From Branchinecta lynchi (lineage: Eukaryota > Arthropoda > Branchiopoda > Anostraca > Branchinectidae): a DNA stretch of 64,000 nt. Positions 33,671 through 45,588 of this stretch are shown here, piece after piece; position 1 is the stretch's first letter, and every line of letters begins with the position of its first letter. The DNA lies in the NCBI GenBank assembly GCA_023053575.1, contig JAKZAP010000004.1, positions 806,001 to 870,000 of the forward strand. The letters run 5' to 3'. Made by a program: the position numbers and the translations under genes. The notes beneath the pieces are model-generated. The model was not told the DNA's origin and searched no databases. It saw nothing but the letters and a program-made list of their open reading frames with translations.

Positions 33671-34560
33671 CTTATTCCTGAAGTACTGCAATTATTACGT
33701 TAAGTAAAAGTTGAGATATGAAAGGTAACCAGCTGAAACTACCGTCAAGGTAAACAACAGGAGCTAAATAAATGCCGATCGATTCATACCACCAAAAGCA
33801 TTCAAAATTCGATTTCTTCTGTGTTTTGCCCGACAAGACTGTAAAGAACTTTATTTTTTACGTGTAAATAGAAAAGCTAAACTAGATAACTAAGGAACAG
33901 ACCGGGACCGGTATAAAACCGAATTCCCTAACAGAAAAAAAACACATTAAACAACCATAAGTGGCAAGTTTGGTAATAGATACGGACTTACGAAAGTCCA
34001 GTGAATTACCGAATTCGGCAACGAATCAGAACCAAATGAATCTGCTTGATCACAGAATTATGAAATAGACCGACCTGATACGATGACCTGATACGGACTC
34101 GAAGAAAGTCTGCTTAATAACGAACGGGACCAGATAAATACGTTAATTCACCGAAATTATAACGGGACTTCATATAATTCGATTCACCGAAATATTATAG
34201 TCGGTCCGACTGCGGTGAAATAGACGCAGACTCAACAATTGTCAGGTGATTGCGGCGATTGCCGAATTCGGTAACGAATGGGATCTAAATAAATAAATAA
34301 ATAAATACATCAAACCATCGACTTTGCAAATTGATACACCGAATGCGGTGAAATATATGTGGACGAAACAAATGCGGTGAAATATATGTGGACGAAACAA
34401 AGGTCCGATGATTTTTGGTAACGCGCGAGAACTAAATAAATAGACACATTAAATCACCGAATTTGCAAATAGACAGACCGGAGTTAATTGCTAAGAATAT
34501 ACCCCAGGTATATTCTTGGTAGTTCACCATTCTGCTGAATATACCCTATGGCAATGCGTA
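33671..34560. other. AT-rich DNA with local direct repeats, no gene
   Basis: A family E scrap lies at about 33790-33870. The rest repeats short words such as ACCGAATTCGG and AAATAAATA. A 29-bp direct duplication is at 34342-34399. A perfect 11-bp hairpin (AAGAATATACC and its complement) is at 34493-34517. Confidence 0.45.
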
Positions 34561-35002
34561 GGAAATCATTCGTTTATTCAGTTATTTGAGAGGTTAACTA
34601 CATTATTTACAGCACGATTGCCGGAAAACTTAGCTTCGACCTGATCAGATTCTTCAGAAAGGATCAGATGGAACCGTCAGTCACATTTTATCAGTACAAA
34701 TGTTTACAGATTTTTTTTACTGATGAGTGGCAATGGTTAGAATGGGATGAGAGCAAGCTATGTTGAACGAATTCCTACTCCAGAAGTCTGTTGAATCTGT
34801 GAAATTTTGCAAGGAAGGTGTGCGTGAAATATGACTTGCCTGAATCCCAAAAGTTTGGAGTAAACTTGGGACTTCATTACGGGAATTTCAGGAATACAAT
34901 AATTAGGTTACTAAGTTATGTCTATAGTATCCGGTTTATTATTCTAGTTTTTGTAGAAAATTTGCTATTTCGGGAGGGAATGTCCGATCATCGCTTCACA
35001 GT
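34561..35002. other. No recognisable feature
   Basis: AT-rich sequence downstream of gene 4. The short plus-strand ORF at 34818-35015 has no motif and I reject it as a gene. Confidence 0.4.
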
Positions 35003-35008
35003 TTTATT
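35003..35008 (-). promoter_or_regulatory. Poly(A) signal AATAAA of gene 4
   Basis: AATAAA on the gene strand about 40 nt past the stop codon, after the GTATTTATTAG stretch. Confidence 0.65.
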
Positions 35009-35047
35009 TCGTTAAGACTAATAAATACAATTGGTATTCTTCCACAG

Positions 35048-38000
35048 TTAACCAAGACTGTAGCAAATTCCAAGCTTACAAACAATGGAACTGGTGGAGC
35101 TGCTGCTGGAGCCATTGATGACTGTTGTCGTCGTTGTACCGCTCCTTATAACAGTTGTTGCTCCGAAGTTAAAGAGAAAACGCTCTTGTGGGCTTAATTC
35201 TTGGTCTATTTCAGCCACGTCATTAATGTTCGAAGCAGCCTTAGATGGCAGTTGTGGTGTCTGGCTAAGAGAAATGGAGTGGTAGTAGGCGCTTGGTTCA
35301 ACCATTGCGGCATAAGGGTAGGCCATCCTTGCGTAAGGTGTCATGTAAGAAGAGCGAACTTGCGGAATTTGGTAGTAGTTGTAGGCAAGTGGAGCATAAC
35401 CAGGATGAATGTTCTGTTGGGGGTATGGGAATCCGTAGAACTGCTTTCCCTGTCTTTGGTTATCCACGGCCTCTGGTGTGGTGACTAGAAAAGAAAGGTA
35501 AAGTTGAACGACAGTTACCGTCCACTTATCATGAATATTATTTCTTGTTGAACAAGAGCTCTGCTGTTCTGTACCATCTAGTTTGACTAACCTGAGTCAT
35601 GCGTTTCACCAGTTACACACTGTCAGAAGTTTCAGAAGAGATTACATGAGGAAGCGCGGTTTCAACAGATAATGCGTAACAGATAACACTTCGGATGCTA
35701 TCTATTGTGTTTGAAAACGTTATACATGAAATGTTATACATAACAAGCTTTTTAGGAAGAGCCAAAAAAGCATCTACTGACTTTATTCCTTATCGCCGTG
35801 ATGTCGGAAAAGTCGGCAGATACTTTTCGGCGGTTTTTCGGTTCTTCTTCATGGTAGCGCTTATTATGCATAATATTTTGAAACACAACAGGTAACATCC
35901 GAAGTGTTATCTGTTAAGCATTATCTCTTGAAACCGCGCATCCTTGTGTTATCTATTATGGAACTTCTGACAGTGTCCTGTCATGGGGTGTAGGGAGGCA
36001 GGAAGTGAGGAGGTAGGGTGGGGGAGGTGAGATGGGGGACGGTGGGTAGGTTGTGACGATTTCTTTCCTTTTTTTTTTTACTCTCTTTCTTTACCTCTTT
36101 TTTCTTTTGTTTGAAAAAACATTAGATTAGTTTTTCTGTTATTATTTATCGAATAATTTTAAGTTAAAAGGTGGTTAGAAGATACAGCCACTCACAGGAT
36201 TTTTGTCTTTTATGTGGTTGTTGAAGTTTTTGTATAATGCAGTTGTGTTTTTTTGGTGAAGTAAAAAATATCTGAATCTAAATAATCTACTTTGTTATGT
36301 GCACTATCTCTCGAGCGTGGACTACAGCAAAGTAACATGTAGAGGCGGCGGTATGCAGGAACGTATCCAGGAATTTGTTTCGGGGGGGGGGGGGGGTTGC
36401 CTGGAGGTTGGACAAACAAGTACAAAAAGTACAAAAATCAGAGAGAAAAGCCTATAGAATGATCATTTTTGTATGTTTCGGGGGGGGGGGGGGTCAACCC
36501 CCTAACCCCCCCCCCCTGGATACGGCCTTGGCGGTATGCTTATACCCTCGGGAGTGAAGTGGATATCCTACCATCTCTGTCGTGGATACAGTGTGACATT
36601 TTCTGTACAAACTTTTTCTTACCTTTTTGAGAATGTACATCAGCAAATTTTTCCTTCTCCACACTCTCAATGGCGTTTGCGCCAACACACGCAGCGATGA
36701 AAGCGACAGCCAACAACTGAAATAAAGAGTTGATTACAACCTGTGGAAAACCAACATATTTTCTTGCTCGCATTCTGAACTTTCAAACATTTTTAATAGA
36801 TATCTAAATACGGTTATGTGTATGATAAAAACTGGAAGTCACTTTAATATATCCAGTTTTTTTTTTTTAGATTTTGGTTGCAGACCATGAGTTAGCACTA
36901 TTAAAGAACAACACAAAATAAATGAACGCTTCAGAACACATTTAACAGTTCTCGATGGGCTCTCGTATGGGTTCAACCAAACTGGAAGCGACAGGAGTAA
37001 CAGCAACGTAATAAGAGCGAGGATCAAATGTTGACGGGATTTCAAATGTTAGTAACGATCTCGCAGAGACACTCAGTTAGCGCAAGGCAGCTGGTAAAAT
37101 GCAGATAATGCATACTAAAAATTATTAGACATAAGTGGATTTGCTGGATTGCTAGGCTTTCGAAAAACAAAATAAAATATTAGCGAATAGCTCCGTAGCA
37201 CTGTGAAAATGCGATATTCCGTGAATATTCACGTAGTATTTCATGTAATATTTTCACGTAGATTCCATTTTAAAGAAGGCCAATATGGGCCTTCGGGGAT
37301 TCAAACTTCTTTTCCGTCATGGTGTCCCTTCCGAACATCTGTTGCGTATTTATTTTTCGTTCATTCGCACCGTCCTATAATACTGCGCTGTCCTGTATGG
37401 CATTATGGAGTGAGTCGCGAGCAATCGGATGCTCTAGAGAGGATACAATACCAAGCTCTCCTAATAACGGATAAATCTCTGAAAGTCCCTTATATTTATT
37501 TTCTGGAAAAATTTAATCTGACAACTCTGTCTCACCGTCATGAAAATTTGTGCTTAAAGTTTGGAGGGCAGACGCTACTGAACCCAGTCCTTCGCGACAT
37601 CCTGCTTTACAACACAAAGGGAGATGCCTCAAAGACAAGCTTCCGAACCAAAAATTTAATCTGACAACTCTGTCTCACCGTCATGAAAATTTGTGCTTAA
37701 AGTTTGGAGGGCAGACGCTACTGAACCCAGTCCTTCGCGACATCCTGCTTTACAACACAAAGGGAGATGCCTCAAAGACAAGCTTCCGAACCAGTCCCTA
37801 CCCTTCAACTGCAGTGTTTTGCCGACACGTGAGCGCCAAGAATAGTTTTGTCCCCTCCTTTGTTTCCCTATGTAACAGAAATTAGTAGGTTATTATTTAA
37901 CCCCCGTTGTCTATTTCCCCGATCGTTATTTTTATATTGTTTGTTCTCAGTATTTTATATGTAATTCGACCACTTTCTAGTAGGCTATATGTTCATAATT

Positions 38001-38432
38001 TTGGTTAGTTTTTAATTTATGTTTGACTCTACCACCTGGTGTTCGGCTAGTCCGTAATTAGTGTTGAAATAAAATTGAATTGAATTGAGTTGAACTCAAG
38101 TAACCTTATTGTATGATTGTGTGAAGCACGCAGTTAGTATAACTGTGTGCAACTAACTGGGAGGCCAAAAATGTAGTGCAGTACGAACGGAAAAGAAAAG
38201 TCTTGAGATCAGCAAGTGTATACATTTATGATATTTAGATTTCGCAAGATCGTCATTGGAACGCAGATATTTGGGTAGAAGGTATGAAAAGGAAGACTTC
38301 GTTTAATTTTCTTTTCTTACTGTGTCTCTTTGTTCAGCTGTGTCTGTGAAGCTCCAATATGTAGTTGGTAAGCTCAAGATTTTATAGACTGGTATAAGCA
38401 TAGATAATGGAATTACTCACTTGTTTCATCAT
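35048..38432 (-). CDS. Gene 4: small secreted Tyr/Ser/Thr-rich protein (180 aa, three exons)
   Basis: Reverse-strand exons: 38421-38432 (ATGATGAAACAA, donor GTGAGT), 36623-36716 (acceptor TTTCAG, donor GTAAGA) and 35048-35484 (acceptor TTCTAG); 180 residues in frame. The signal peptide MMKQ-LLAVAFIAACVGANA is followed by an acidic/basic linker, QRQGKQFYGFP, a Tyr/Pro/Ala-rich core, TPQLP, ERFLFNFG, SGTTTTTV, a Ser run and a short CKLGICYSLG end. With gene 5 it forms a second subgroup (RQGKQ, TPQLP, RFL[FW]NFG). Four residues separate the last two cysteines, against eight in genes 1-3. Intron 1 (about 1.7 kb) holds a LINE fragment in antisense; intron 2 (about 1.1 kb) holds two MITEs. Function unknown. 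Confidence 0.85.
35618..35975. mobile_element. Fold-back MITE in gene 4 intron 2
   Basis: Starts CACTGTCAGAAGTT and ends AACTTCTGACAGTG. Inside, AACAGATAACACTTCGGATG is inverted near the far end, so the arms exceed 100 bp. Related to 27260-27572 in gene 3. A TA duplication is not preserved here. Confidence 0.65.
36356..36530. mobile_element. hAT-type MITE in gene 4 intron 2
   Basis: 175 bp. Ends CAGGAACGTATCCAGG and CCTGGATACGGCCTTG, with a perfect 8-bp duplication GCGGTATG on both sides (36348-36355, 36531-36538). Two long G tracts and a C tract lie inside. Confidence 0.8.
37270..38085 (+). mobile_element. LINE C-terminal fragment in gene 4 intron 1, with internal duplication
   Basis: The plus strand reads CPVWHYGVSREQSDALERIQ, a standard LINE thumb-region block, then NLTTLSHRHENLCLKFG. 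A 143-bp segment (37507-37649) is repeated exactly at 37650-37792, which shifts the frame. The end has an AATTGAATTGAGTTG tail. It is antisense to gene 4. Confidence 0.7.
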
Positions 38433-38464
38433 GACTAACTTTTTTGACGAACCCACAGTACAAC

Positions 38465-38498
38465 TGGCGGTTTTGAAGAAAACACAAATACTTATATA
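38465..38498 (-). promoter_or_regulatory. Core promoter of gene 4
   Basis: TATATAAG on the gene strand (38498-38491) and CCAGTTG with a predicted start A at 38465, 33 bp downstream. The 5' UTR would be about 33 nt, ending AAAAAAGTTAGTC before the ATG. Confidence 0.7.
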
Positions 38499-38585
38499 AC
38501 AGCTCTGGTAACTGACGGATTACCTTACGGCTACGGGCTTACATATGAGCGTATCAATTAACGTAATCGGTCACATTTCGGTCAC

Positions 38586-38617
38586 AGAAAAGAAAAAGTC
38601 ATGACTTTTTCTTTTCT
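38586..38617. promoter_or_regulatory. Perfect 32-bp palindrome upstream of gene 4
   Basis: Each 16-base arm is AGAAAAGAAAAAGTCA, with no spacer; the centre reads GTCATGAC. It lies about 120-150 bp upstream of the predicted start of gene 4. It could be a dimeric protein site or simply a fold-back sequence. Confidence 0.6.
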
Positions 38618-38955
38618 AATTGAACTGAAGTAGTTTGTTCAACGCGATTTCTATCCAAGCCTTATTTGTTTTCCAAAAGCCCAGGAGTGTTCATGTCCCA
38701 GTGGCCTATTTTGTCATTTGAAAGGTCTATGTGAAATCCTTAACTCGATCCAGTGTATTTTTGGAAGAAAATAAAAACGCCAAATTTCCTACCTTTCCGT
38801 CACCCCATTTTTATTTATTTCTTATCAAACCCTTAACCCGATGCATTCGAAAATTCTAGTCGCACGTCAAGTTCCTGTCAATCCAGTTGTCTTTACATGA
38901 GGAACGGATAAAAATATTACAAGAAGTCCTTTTTCTGTTTTTGGTGGACTCTGAT
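38618..38955. other. No recognisable feature
   Basis: AT-rich DNA between the gene 4 promoter and family B copy 7. Nothing identified. Confidence 0.4.
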
Positions 38956-38959
38956 TAAT

Positions 38960-41900
38960 TGTGTTGCGAGAGCCAACACAATTGTCCTCGTTTTTTTTTT
39001 TTGGGGGGGGGGGGGTTCCTATGCCGACGATTTCATTTTATTCCTGGTAACTGGGAAGGGTCTGACCTGTGCGGTTTTTATGGAAAGTGTGGACCTTAGG
39101 CCGGATTGATGGATATGACATTACATTTTGGAAAGCTCCGTAGAACTCTTGCCTGGGGCCAATAAGGATGGTTTTTGCTTGTCCTCGAGCCAGAGCCTAC
39201 GGTTTGCGAAGTGAAGTGGAGTTATATAGCCTGTGCCAAAGAGGACTTTCTGAAGTTGTGTAGCGAACCTTTCGTTTCATCAAACCATGTTTCTGCTTCC
39301 GAGTGGAAAGCTCCGTTCTAGCACGCAAGCAGGCAGGTACCAGTTTCAAATTGAAGATGGACTAAAATCTATAAGTGTTAAATATATGCGGCAGTTACCC
39401 GGCCCTGCAGCCAACACATCTTCTTTGAGTGATAAATAGAAAAATCTACAGAGACAAAACAGTGGCTTTTTCCCACGGGTCCGAAAGTGCTGCCATCTAT
39501 TGTTTCTATCCATGTCTGCGAAGATTTCAGCTGAGTTTATCATATTTTTTTTTTGCACTTGGGTTTGCGGTAGAGTAACGGTATCAGATGTGCCTCTTAA
39601 AGTTTAAAAGTTCTTTCATTGCTAAAGAAACTATAGCTTATCCTTTGCTCCTTTCTAAGTCGTGACGTTATAAAGTTGGCCTGTGGCAAAAAAGTCAACT
39701 TTTGAACTAAGACAGGTAGAAGACAGTTCGACGGCAATCAATAGCCATTGATGAGCTGATCAAAGTATATGTCATCCATTTTTTGGTACAAATATTCCTT
39801 CATGAGATACACCAGTTTGAAAATTTCAAAGGGGTTGACAACTTCAGTAGTAAGGTACACTGAAACCAAAAATAGGCAATACCAGTTATGAGACATGTAG
39901 GGGACTTTTAAGCAACAGTCGACTGTTAGCTCATAATCATCTTCGGCAATGAGGGGTTGCAGCTTTTGCTACTGGATGTACCCGTTATTTGTTTCCGGTA
40001 TATTCGATGGTAAGAACAATTTGGTTCCCAATGGTAAGATATGCAAGGGACTTGTAAGTAATAATCGGCTGTTATGCTACAATTCATCTTCTGCGATGAT
40101 GGGTTTGCAACTTTTGCTAGCTGGTTTACCCATTATTTGTTTTTCGGTTAACTTAATGTTTCCAGTTAACTTATCTTAATGTATATCACGGGAGAGGGAC
40201 TTGTAAGTAGGAATCGGTTCACGAGGGGCTAGGAATTTTTACAAATGGGTGCACAGTGTATTCGATTTCTGTAAATCTGACGGTTAGAAAGTTTGTGTCG
40301 ACGGTCTATCAATGTAACCAACGATTAACTGTTTACACAACGAATACAAACGAAAATGTAAAGCAATGAGGTAGTTTTATAATAATTAATAGTGTCATCT
40401 ACGGTATTTTAACCTGAAATACGGATAGCTTTATAACACCAACTAGATTATATAAGCTATTGTCCCAAGTTTCATCCGTCACGATGTCTACGATTGAAAA
40501 GGATAAAGTTCAACTGACTGCAAAGTTAATTTAGTCCCTTCTTCCTATATTATTTTGTTGTTGTTTTTACAACGCTGAATAACACCTTTTGATCATATGA
40601 TTCATTTTTTTAGAACATCCCGTTTAAAAAGCTTCGATAGGTTGACAACTTCAGCAATAACCGACAGCGAAGAAACAAAACCAGTTTGAAAGTTTAAAGG
40701 GGTTGACAACTTCAGTAGTAACGTACACACTGAAACCAAAATCTTCGGCAATGAGGGGTTTTGCTAGTTGGTGTACCTGTTAGTTGTTTCCGGTGTATTC
40801 GATGGTAAGAACAGTCTGGTTCCCAATGGTAAGATATGCAAGGGACTTGTAAGTAATAATCGGCTGTTATGCTACAATCATCTTCTGCGATGAGGGGTTT
40901 ACAACTTCTTCTCGCTAGTGTACCCATTATTTGTTTTCGGTTAACTTAATTTGTATCACGGGAGAGGGACTTGTAGGAATCGGTCAGAATCGTAAAGTAG
41001 GAATCGGTTCACGAGGGGCTAGGAATTTTTGCAAATGGGTGCACAGTGTATTCGATTTCTATAAATCTGAAGTAAGAAAGTTTGTGTCGATGGTCTATCA
41101 ATGTAACCTAGGATTAACTGTTTACACAACGGATACAAACGAAAATGTAAAGCAATGAGGTAGTTTCATAATATTTAATAATGTCATCTATGGTATTTTA
41201 ATCCTGAAAAGTTACGGATAGCTTTATAATACCAACTAGATTATATAAGATATGGTTCCAAGTTTTCATCCGTCACGATGTCTACGATTGAAAAGGATAA
41301 AGTTCAACTGACTGCAAAGTTAATTTAGTCCCTTCTTCCTATATTATTTTGCTGTTGTTTTTACAACGCTGAAGAATAGCTTTTGATCATATGATTAATT
41401 TTTTTAGAACATCCCGTTTAAAAAGCTTCGATAAGTTGACAAAACTTCAGCATTATCCGACAGCGAAGAAAAAAAAAACCAGTTTGAAAGTTTAAAGGGG
41501 TTGACAACTTTAGTAGTAACGTACACACTGAAATTAAAAATAGGCAATATCAGTTGTGAGACATGTATGGACATGTATGCAACAGTCAACTGTTGGCTCA
41601 TAATCATCTTCGGCAATGAGGGGTTTGCAGCTTTTGCTAGTTGGTGTACCTGATATTTGTTTCCGGTGTAATCGATGGTAAGAACAATTTGGTTCCCAAT
41701 TGTAAGACATGCAAGGGGCTTGTCAGTAATAAGCGGCTGTTATGCTACAATCATCTTCAGGGATGAGGGCTTACAACTTCTGCTAGCTTGTGTACCCATT
41801 ATTTTTATTCGGTGAACTTGATGTCTATCACGGGAGAGGGACTTGTAAGTAAGAATCGGTTCACAAGGGGCTAGAACTTTTGTAAATTGGTGCACATTGT

Positions 41901-42355
41901 ATTCGATTTCTGTAAACCTGACGGTAGAAAGTTTGTATCGATGGTCTATCACTGTAACCTAGGATTAACTGTTTACGCAACGGGTACAAACGATAATGTA
42001 AAACAATGAGGTAGTTTCGTAATAGTTAATAGTGTCATCTACGGTATTTTAATCCTGAAAAGTTACGGATAGCTTTATAATACCAACTAGATTATATAAG
42101 ATATTGTTCCAAGTTTTCATCCGTTACGATGTCGAAGATTGAAAATAATAAAAGTTCAACTGACTGCAAAGTCAATTTAGTCCCTTCTTCCGATATTCTT
42201 TTGTTGTTGTTTTTACAACGGTGAACAATAGCTTTTGATCATGTGATGATTCTTTTTAGAACATACCTTTTAAAAGCTTCAATAAGTTGGCAACTTCAGC
42301 TTTTAACCGACAGGGAAGAAACAAAACCAAAGTGTTGCTCTCGCAACACTTTAGT
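38960..42355 (+). repeat. Family B, copy 7, the most complete, with a triplicated 3' half
   Basis: Starts at GTGTTGCGAGAGCCAACAC and ends at GTGTTGCTCTCGCAACAC (about 42331-42348), so the same self-complementary motif marks both ends. The 3' half is present three times: GGGGTTGACAACTT-type anchors are at 39831, 40699 and 41497, giving unit lengths of 868 and 798 bp. The short peptides predicted from it are not conserved across the units. Confidence 0.75.
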
Positions 42356-42599
42356 CGGCAAAGCCGGACAAAGGTTGCCGCAACACGTAAATCTAGTCTG
42401 GCTTTGCGATATGGTCTTGAAAGCAAAACAAAGCTCAAACACCCATTTTTTAGTCGAGTGTTCCTTGAACATTCCACTATTGCGAGCGCTGTAGCAGCTT
42501 TCGGTTTTCACCATATTTTGTGGAGCTCATAACTCGTGAACGAGTGCAAGTATCAAGTTCAAAATTGGTACACTTGCGGGTATTGGGGTCTAGTTGTGC

Positions 42600-43090
42600 C
42601 TTTTCGCCCCCCCCCCCACACCCATCCGGTTCAGGGGCAAATAGGCCCAGATTGCCCAGTGAATAATGTTCATAACTTGACAAGAACTGGACATAGGACG
42701 ATGAAATTTCTCAGACGTGTAGATCCCAGGGCTGGGAAATTGCTTTAAAATTGCACCTCCCCCACCCACCCCGTTCTTGGGCAACTGGGCCTAGATTGCC
42801 CAGGAGTAAAGTTCGATACCCGTGACAGGAATTAACAGCTATCAAGTTGAAACTTGGTAGGATTGTGAGAATTGGGGTCCCTTTTTACTTTTTACGGGTC
42901 CCAAACCCCACCCTCACTTGGTTCAGGGGCAATTGGGCCCGGATTGACAATTTTTTAATGTTTTTGACTTGAATAACTAAAGATACGGCGATGTAATTCC
43001 TTTGCGGTTTTGAATCGTCGGGGTGTGGAGAGCTGAACCACCCCCACCCTCCCCGTCCATGGGCAATTGGGCCCAAATTACGCATGAAAA
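42600..43090 (+). repeat. Degenerate tandem repeat, four units of about 140 bp
   Basis: GGGCAA(A/C/T)T-GGGCCCAGATTGCCC-like anchors at 42635, 42779, 42927 and 43061, spaced 144, 148 and 134 bp. Each is followed by a TGAATAA-GTTCATAACTTG-type stretch and preceded by a C-rich tract. It begins shortly after the end of family B. Confidence 0.65.
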
Positions 43091-43199
43091 AAGTTTTTGA
43101 CCCGTGACTGGAATCAATCTCTTTCCTCAATACTTGAGGAAAAAAAGGGTGTAAATACGCATTTTGATAAAGTTTGTCAATGACAGGTCGCAAGTCCAA

Positions 43200-44490
43200 C
43201 TCTTGTATAATAGGGAGATACAGCTATGGGTGAGGATTTGGTGTATACAAATAAGACGACGCGACGTACTTTAATCTTTAATGAACAGTTGGGTACTTGA
43301 CTGTTTTGTCACATGATCGATTTTATGCCGTTCTTAATGAATTGTGACAAAGGGGGCATTAGGCTGCTATGCTCTGGTTTATTGCACTTGTTATTGCCTT
43401 GCTAATGGAAAATAGGTTTAAAGGGTGGGACTGGCTGGCAGACCATTCTGACCATTAAGTGTTCGAACAAATGCTATTTCTGCAAGATGTTTAACATTTC
43501 TCTGGATTTATACCGGCGGTTAGTTTACATTTAAAGCTTTTAAAGTGGGATGATTACAGATTACGTTATTTCAATCCTCGTTTTGTTATTGGGGATGAGA
43601 AATGTCTGGGTTCTAAAGCTGTCTGTATATAAAATGGGATAAACATTTGCTTTTACACTCCACGTCTGAGCTCTTGTCCACTTGTTACGTTTTCTTGCCC
43701 TTAGACAGAATCTCCCAAAACCTGATGAACGTATAACACGAGTCTTAACGATTTTCTAGTCTTCGCCGGGTATCATCCGTGGTATCGACCAAGCAGGAAG
43801 AAGACTTATTGGAGCTAATTAGTTTCACGTTTTTGCTGGATGCACAATATTGAAAATTAACTGTGAATTTCGCAGGACAACGAATATGGAAGATTGACTT
43901 CCTACATCACCAATTTAAAAACTGAAACGATGGTAAGAACGCATAGCCTTCTAAATCTCCTTTTTTCCGGATTTAGTCCATAGTATCGACCAACCAAACA
44001 CGCAAAGGATATAGGTCAATTTAATAGGATTACCAAACCCCAGAAATTCTAAACTGCATTGTCAAGAAAATCTGATATTTGCCAAATCCTGCAAAACCAT
44101 GTTAGGCACGGTACAAAAGCAAAGTATTCTGGTCTGTCGTGTTGTACTACCTTTATCAAGGCTCGAATCGACTTCAGAATAAGCTTTTACCTTATCAAAA
44201 TTCTTTTTTTTTTCCGGGTCTTGGAGGAATACGACAAGAGTTTCATGGATTTCTGAATAAGCCTTTACCTTACCGAACTTCTGGACTTGACTGGGTTCTG
44301 GACGAATCCGGCAAGAAAATAATTATAAGATATCGATTAAACCTTGTCTCTTTATCTATAAGCTGACAGTCATATTGGCTTGAGAAATATGTCCATAGAT
44401 TCAAAGGCTCCAAACCAAAATATTTGAGTCATGCTTCCTGATGGGTAGACAAAAAGAAAGAAAGGACGGACGGACGGAGATGCTTTGAGA
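43200..44490. other. No gene recognised
   Basis: Unique-looking AT-rich DNA. A faint family A-like module occurs near 44270-44330 (ACGAATCCGGCAAGAAAAT) and a (GGAC)n tract near 44464. The short ORF at 44059-44256 has no motif. Confidence 0.4.
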
Positions 44491-44494
44491 ATAT

Positions 44495-44800
44495 TATATT
44501 TGACGGTGCAAAACGGACAAGTCAGCTACATTTTATTAGATCTATATTTCGGCCCTTCTTGGCGAGGGTCCTCTTCAGGCTCAAGCCACTCAAGCTGGAA
44601 AATTAACTTGTGGAAAAAAATTAAAGATTCTTCCTTAAATATCTGATTTTATTACTTCTCTGAAAATTGGTTGGAGTTAAAGCTGGTGCTGTGATTTCAT
44701 TCTGGACACGGCTGCTGTTTTTGCTGTTCGATTTGGTCGTCGAAAGGGTGAAATTCTTCTGCATTTTGATTTTGAAGTCATCTTTGAGAATAGTAGGGAT
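44495..44800 (-). mobile_element. Penelope-like element 3' fragment
   Basis: On the reverse strand it matches 32135-32420: GCAGCCGTGTCCAGAAT, then CCTGAAGAGGACCCTCGCCA, GGGCCGAAATATAGA and ATAAAATGTAGCTGA. No GIY-YIG part remains. Confidence 0.55.
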
Positions 44801-45588
44801 CTCGACACTAAAGATTTAGGATTTTAGAAAGGCAGATATTTTGTAGCGCCCCTTTTCCGCCCTTTTGACTTTAGTGAATATAACAATTTTCTAAGAACTG
44901 TATCGGCAATAACACGGGATGAAAAAGGTTATATATATTCGGTACTCTCTGAAGATCTACCCTGACCAAACCGTACTTAGTTGAATACAAACAAGAGCAA
45001 ACCACAGCCCTTGAGTGGTGTCGGTAACTAGAAAGACGAGATCTCGAAGTCCATCAGTCTTTTCAGAACTGTCACCAAGCTTATCATCAGTTTCATCCGT
45101 GTGACTTTTGGAAAACTGATCCCTTTATTGGACAATTATAACAATTACATATGTGTAGGCTATACATATATATATTACCTTCGACCTTGGATCCTCCTGT
45201 GCCACCAGAGTCAACGGGGTCATCCATGAATAAGCGCCAGTCTCCCCTCTGTATGCTGTTGCCGAGTCATCTTCCCACTCAGGCGTGGAAGTCTGCAAGG
45301 TCTATCTGGTAGGTGCTACGGATCGTGTTTATCGGTTTTCCCCCTCAACGCCTTCCCATTGGTTTCCAATTTAGGATGTTATTGGCAACTTGGATTCGTC
45401 CGTGCGGTGGGCGTGGCGCATATCGCCATCTTCTTGTTGAAACGTCCATTATCATCGGCTGAGCAGTAAGACGGCGTACCTCTTGGTGTGATACTCGCTG
45501 CTACTAAGTTATGTTGAGGATACGTACTTCATAAAAATACGATGACGAATTGCCGCCAGACGCGCCAGAGGAACCAATCAATCAATCG
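44801..45588. other. No gene recognised
   Basis: Includes a short TA-rich run at about 45165. I see no exon or named repeat. Confidence 0.4.
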
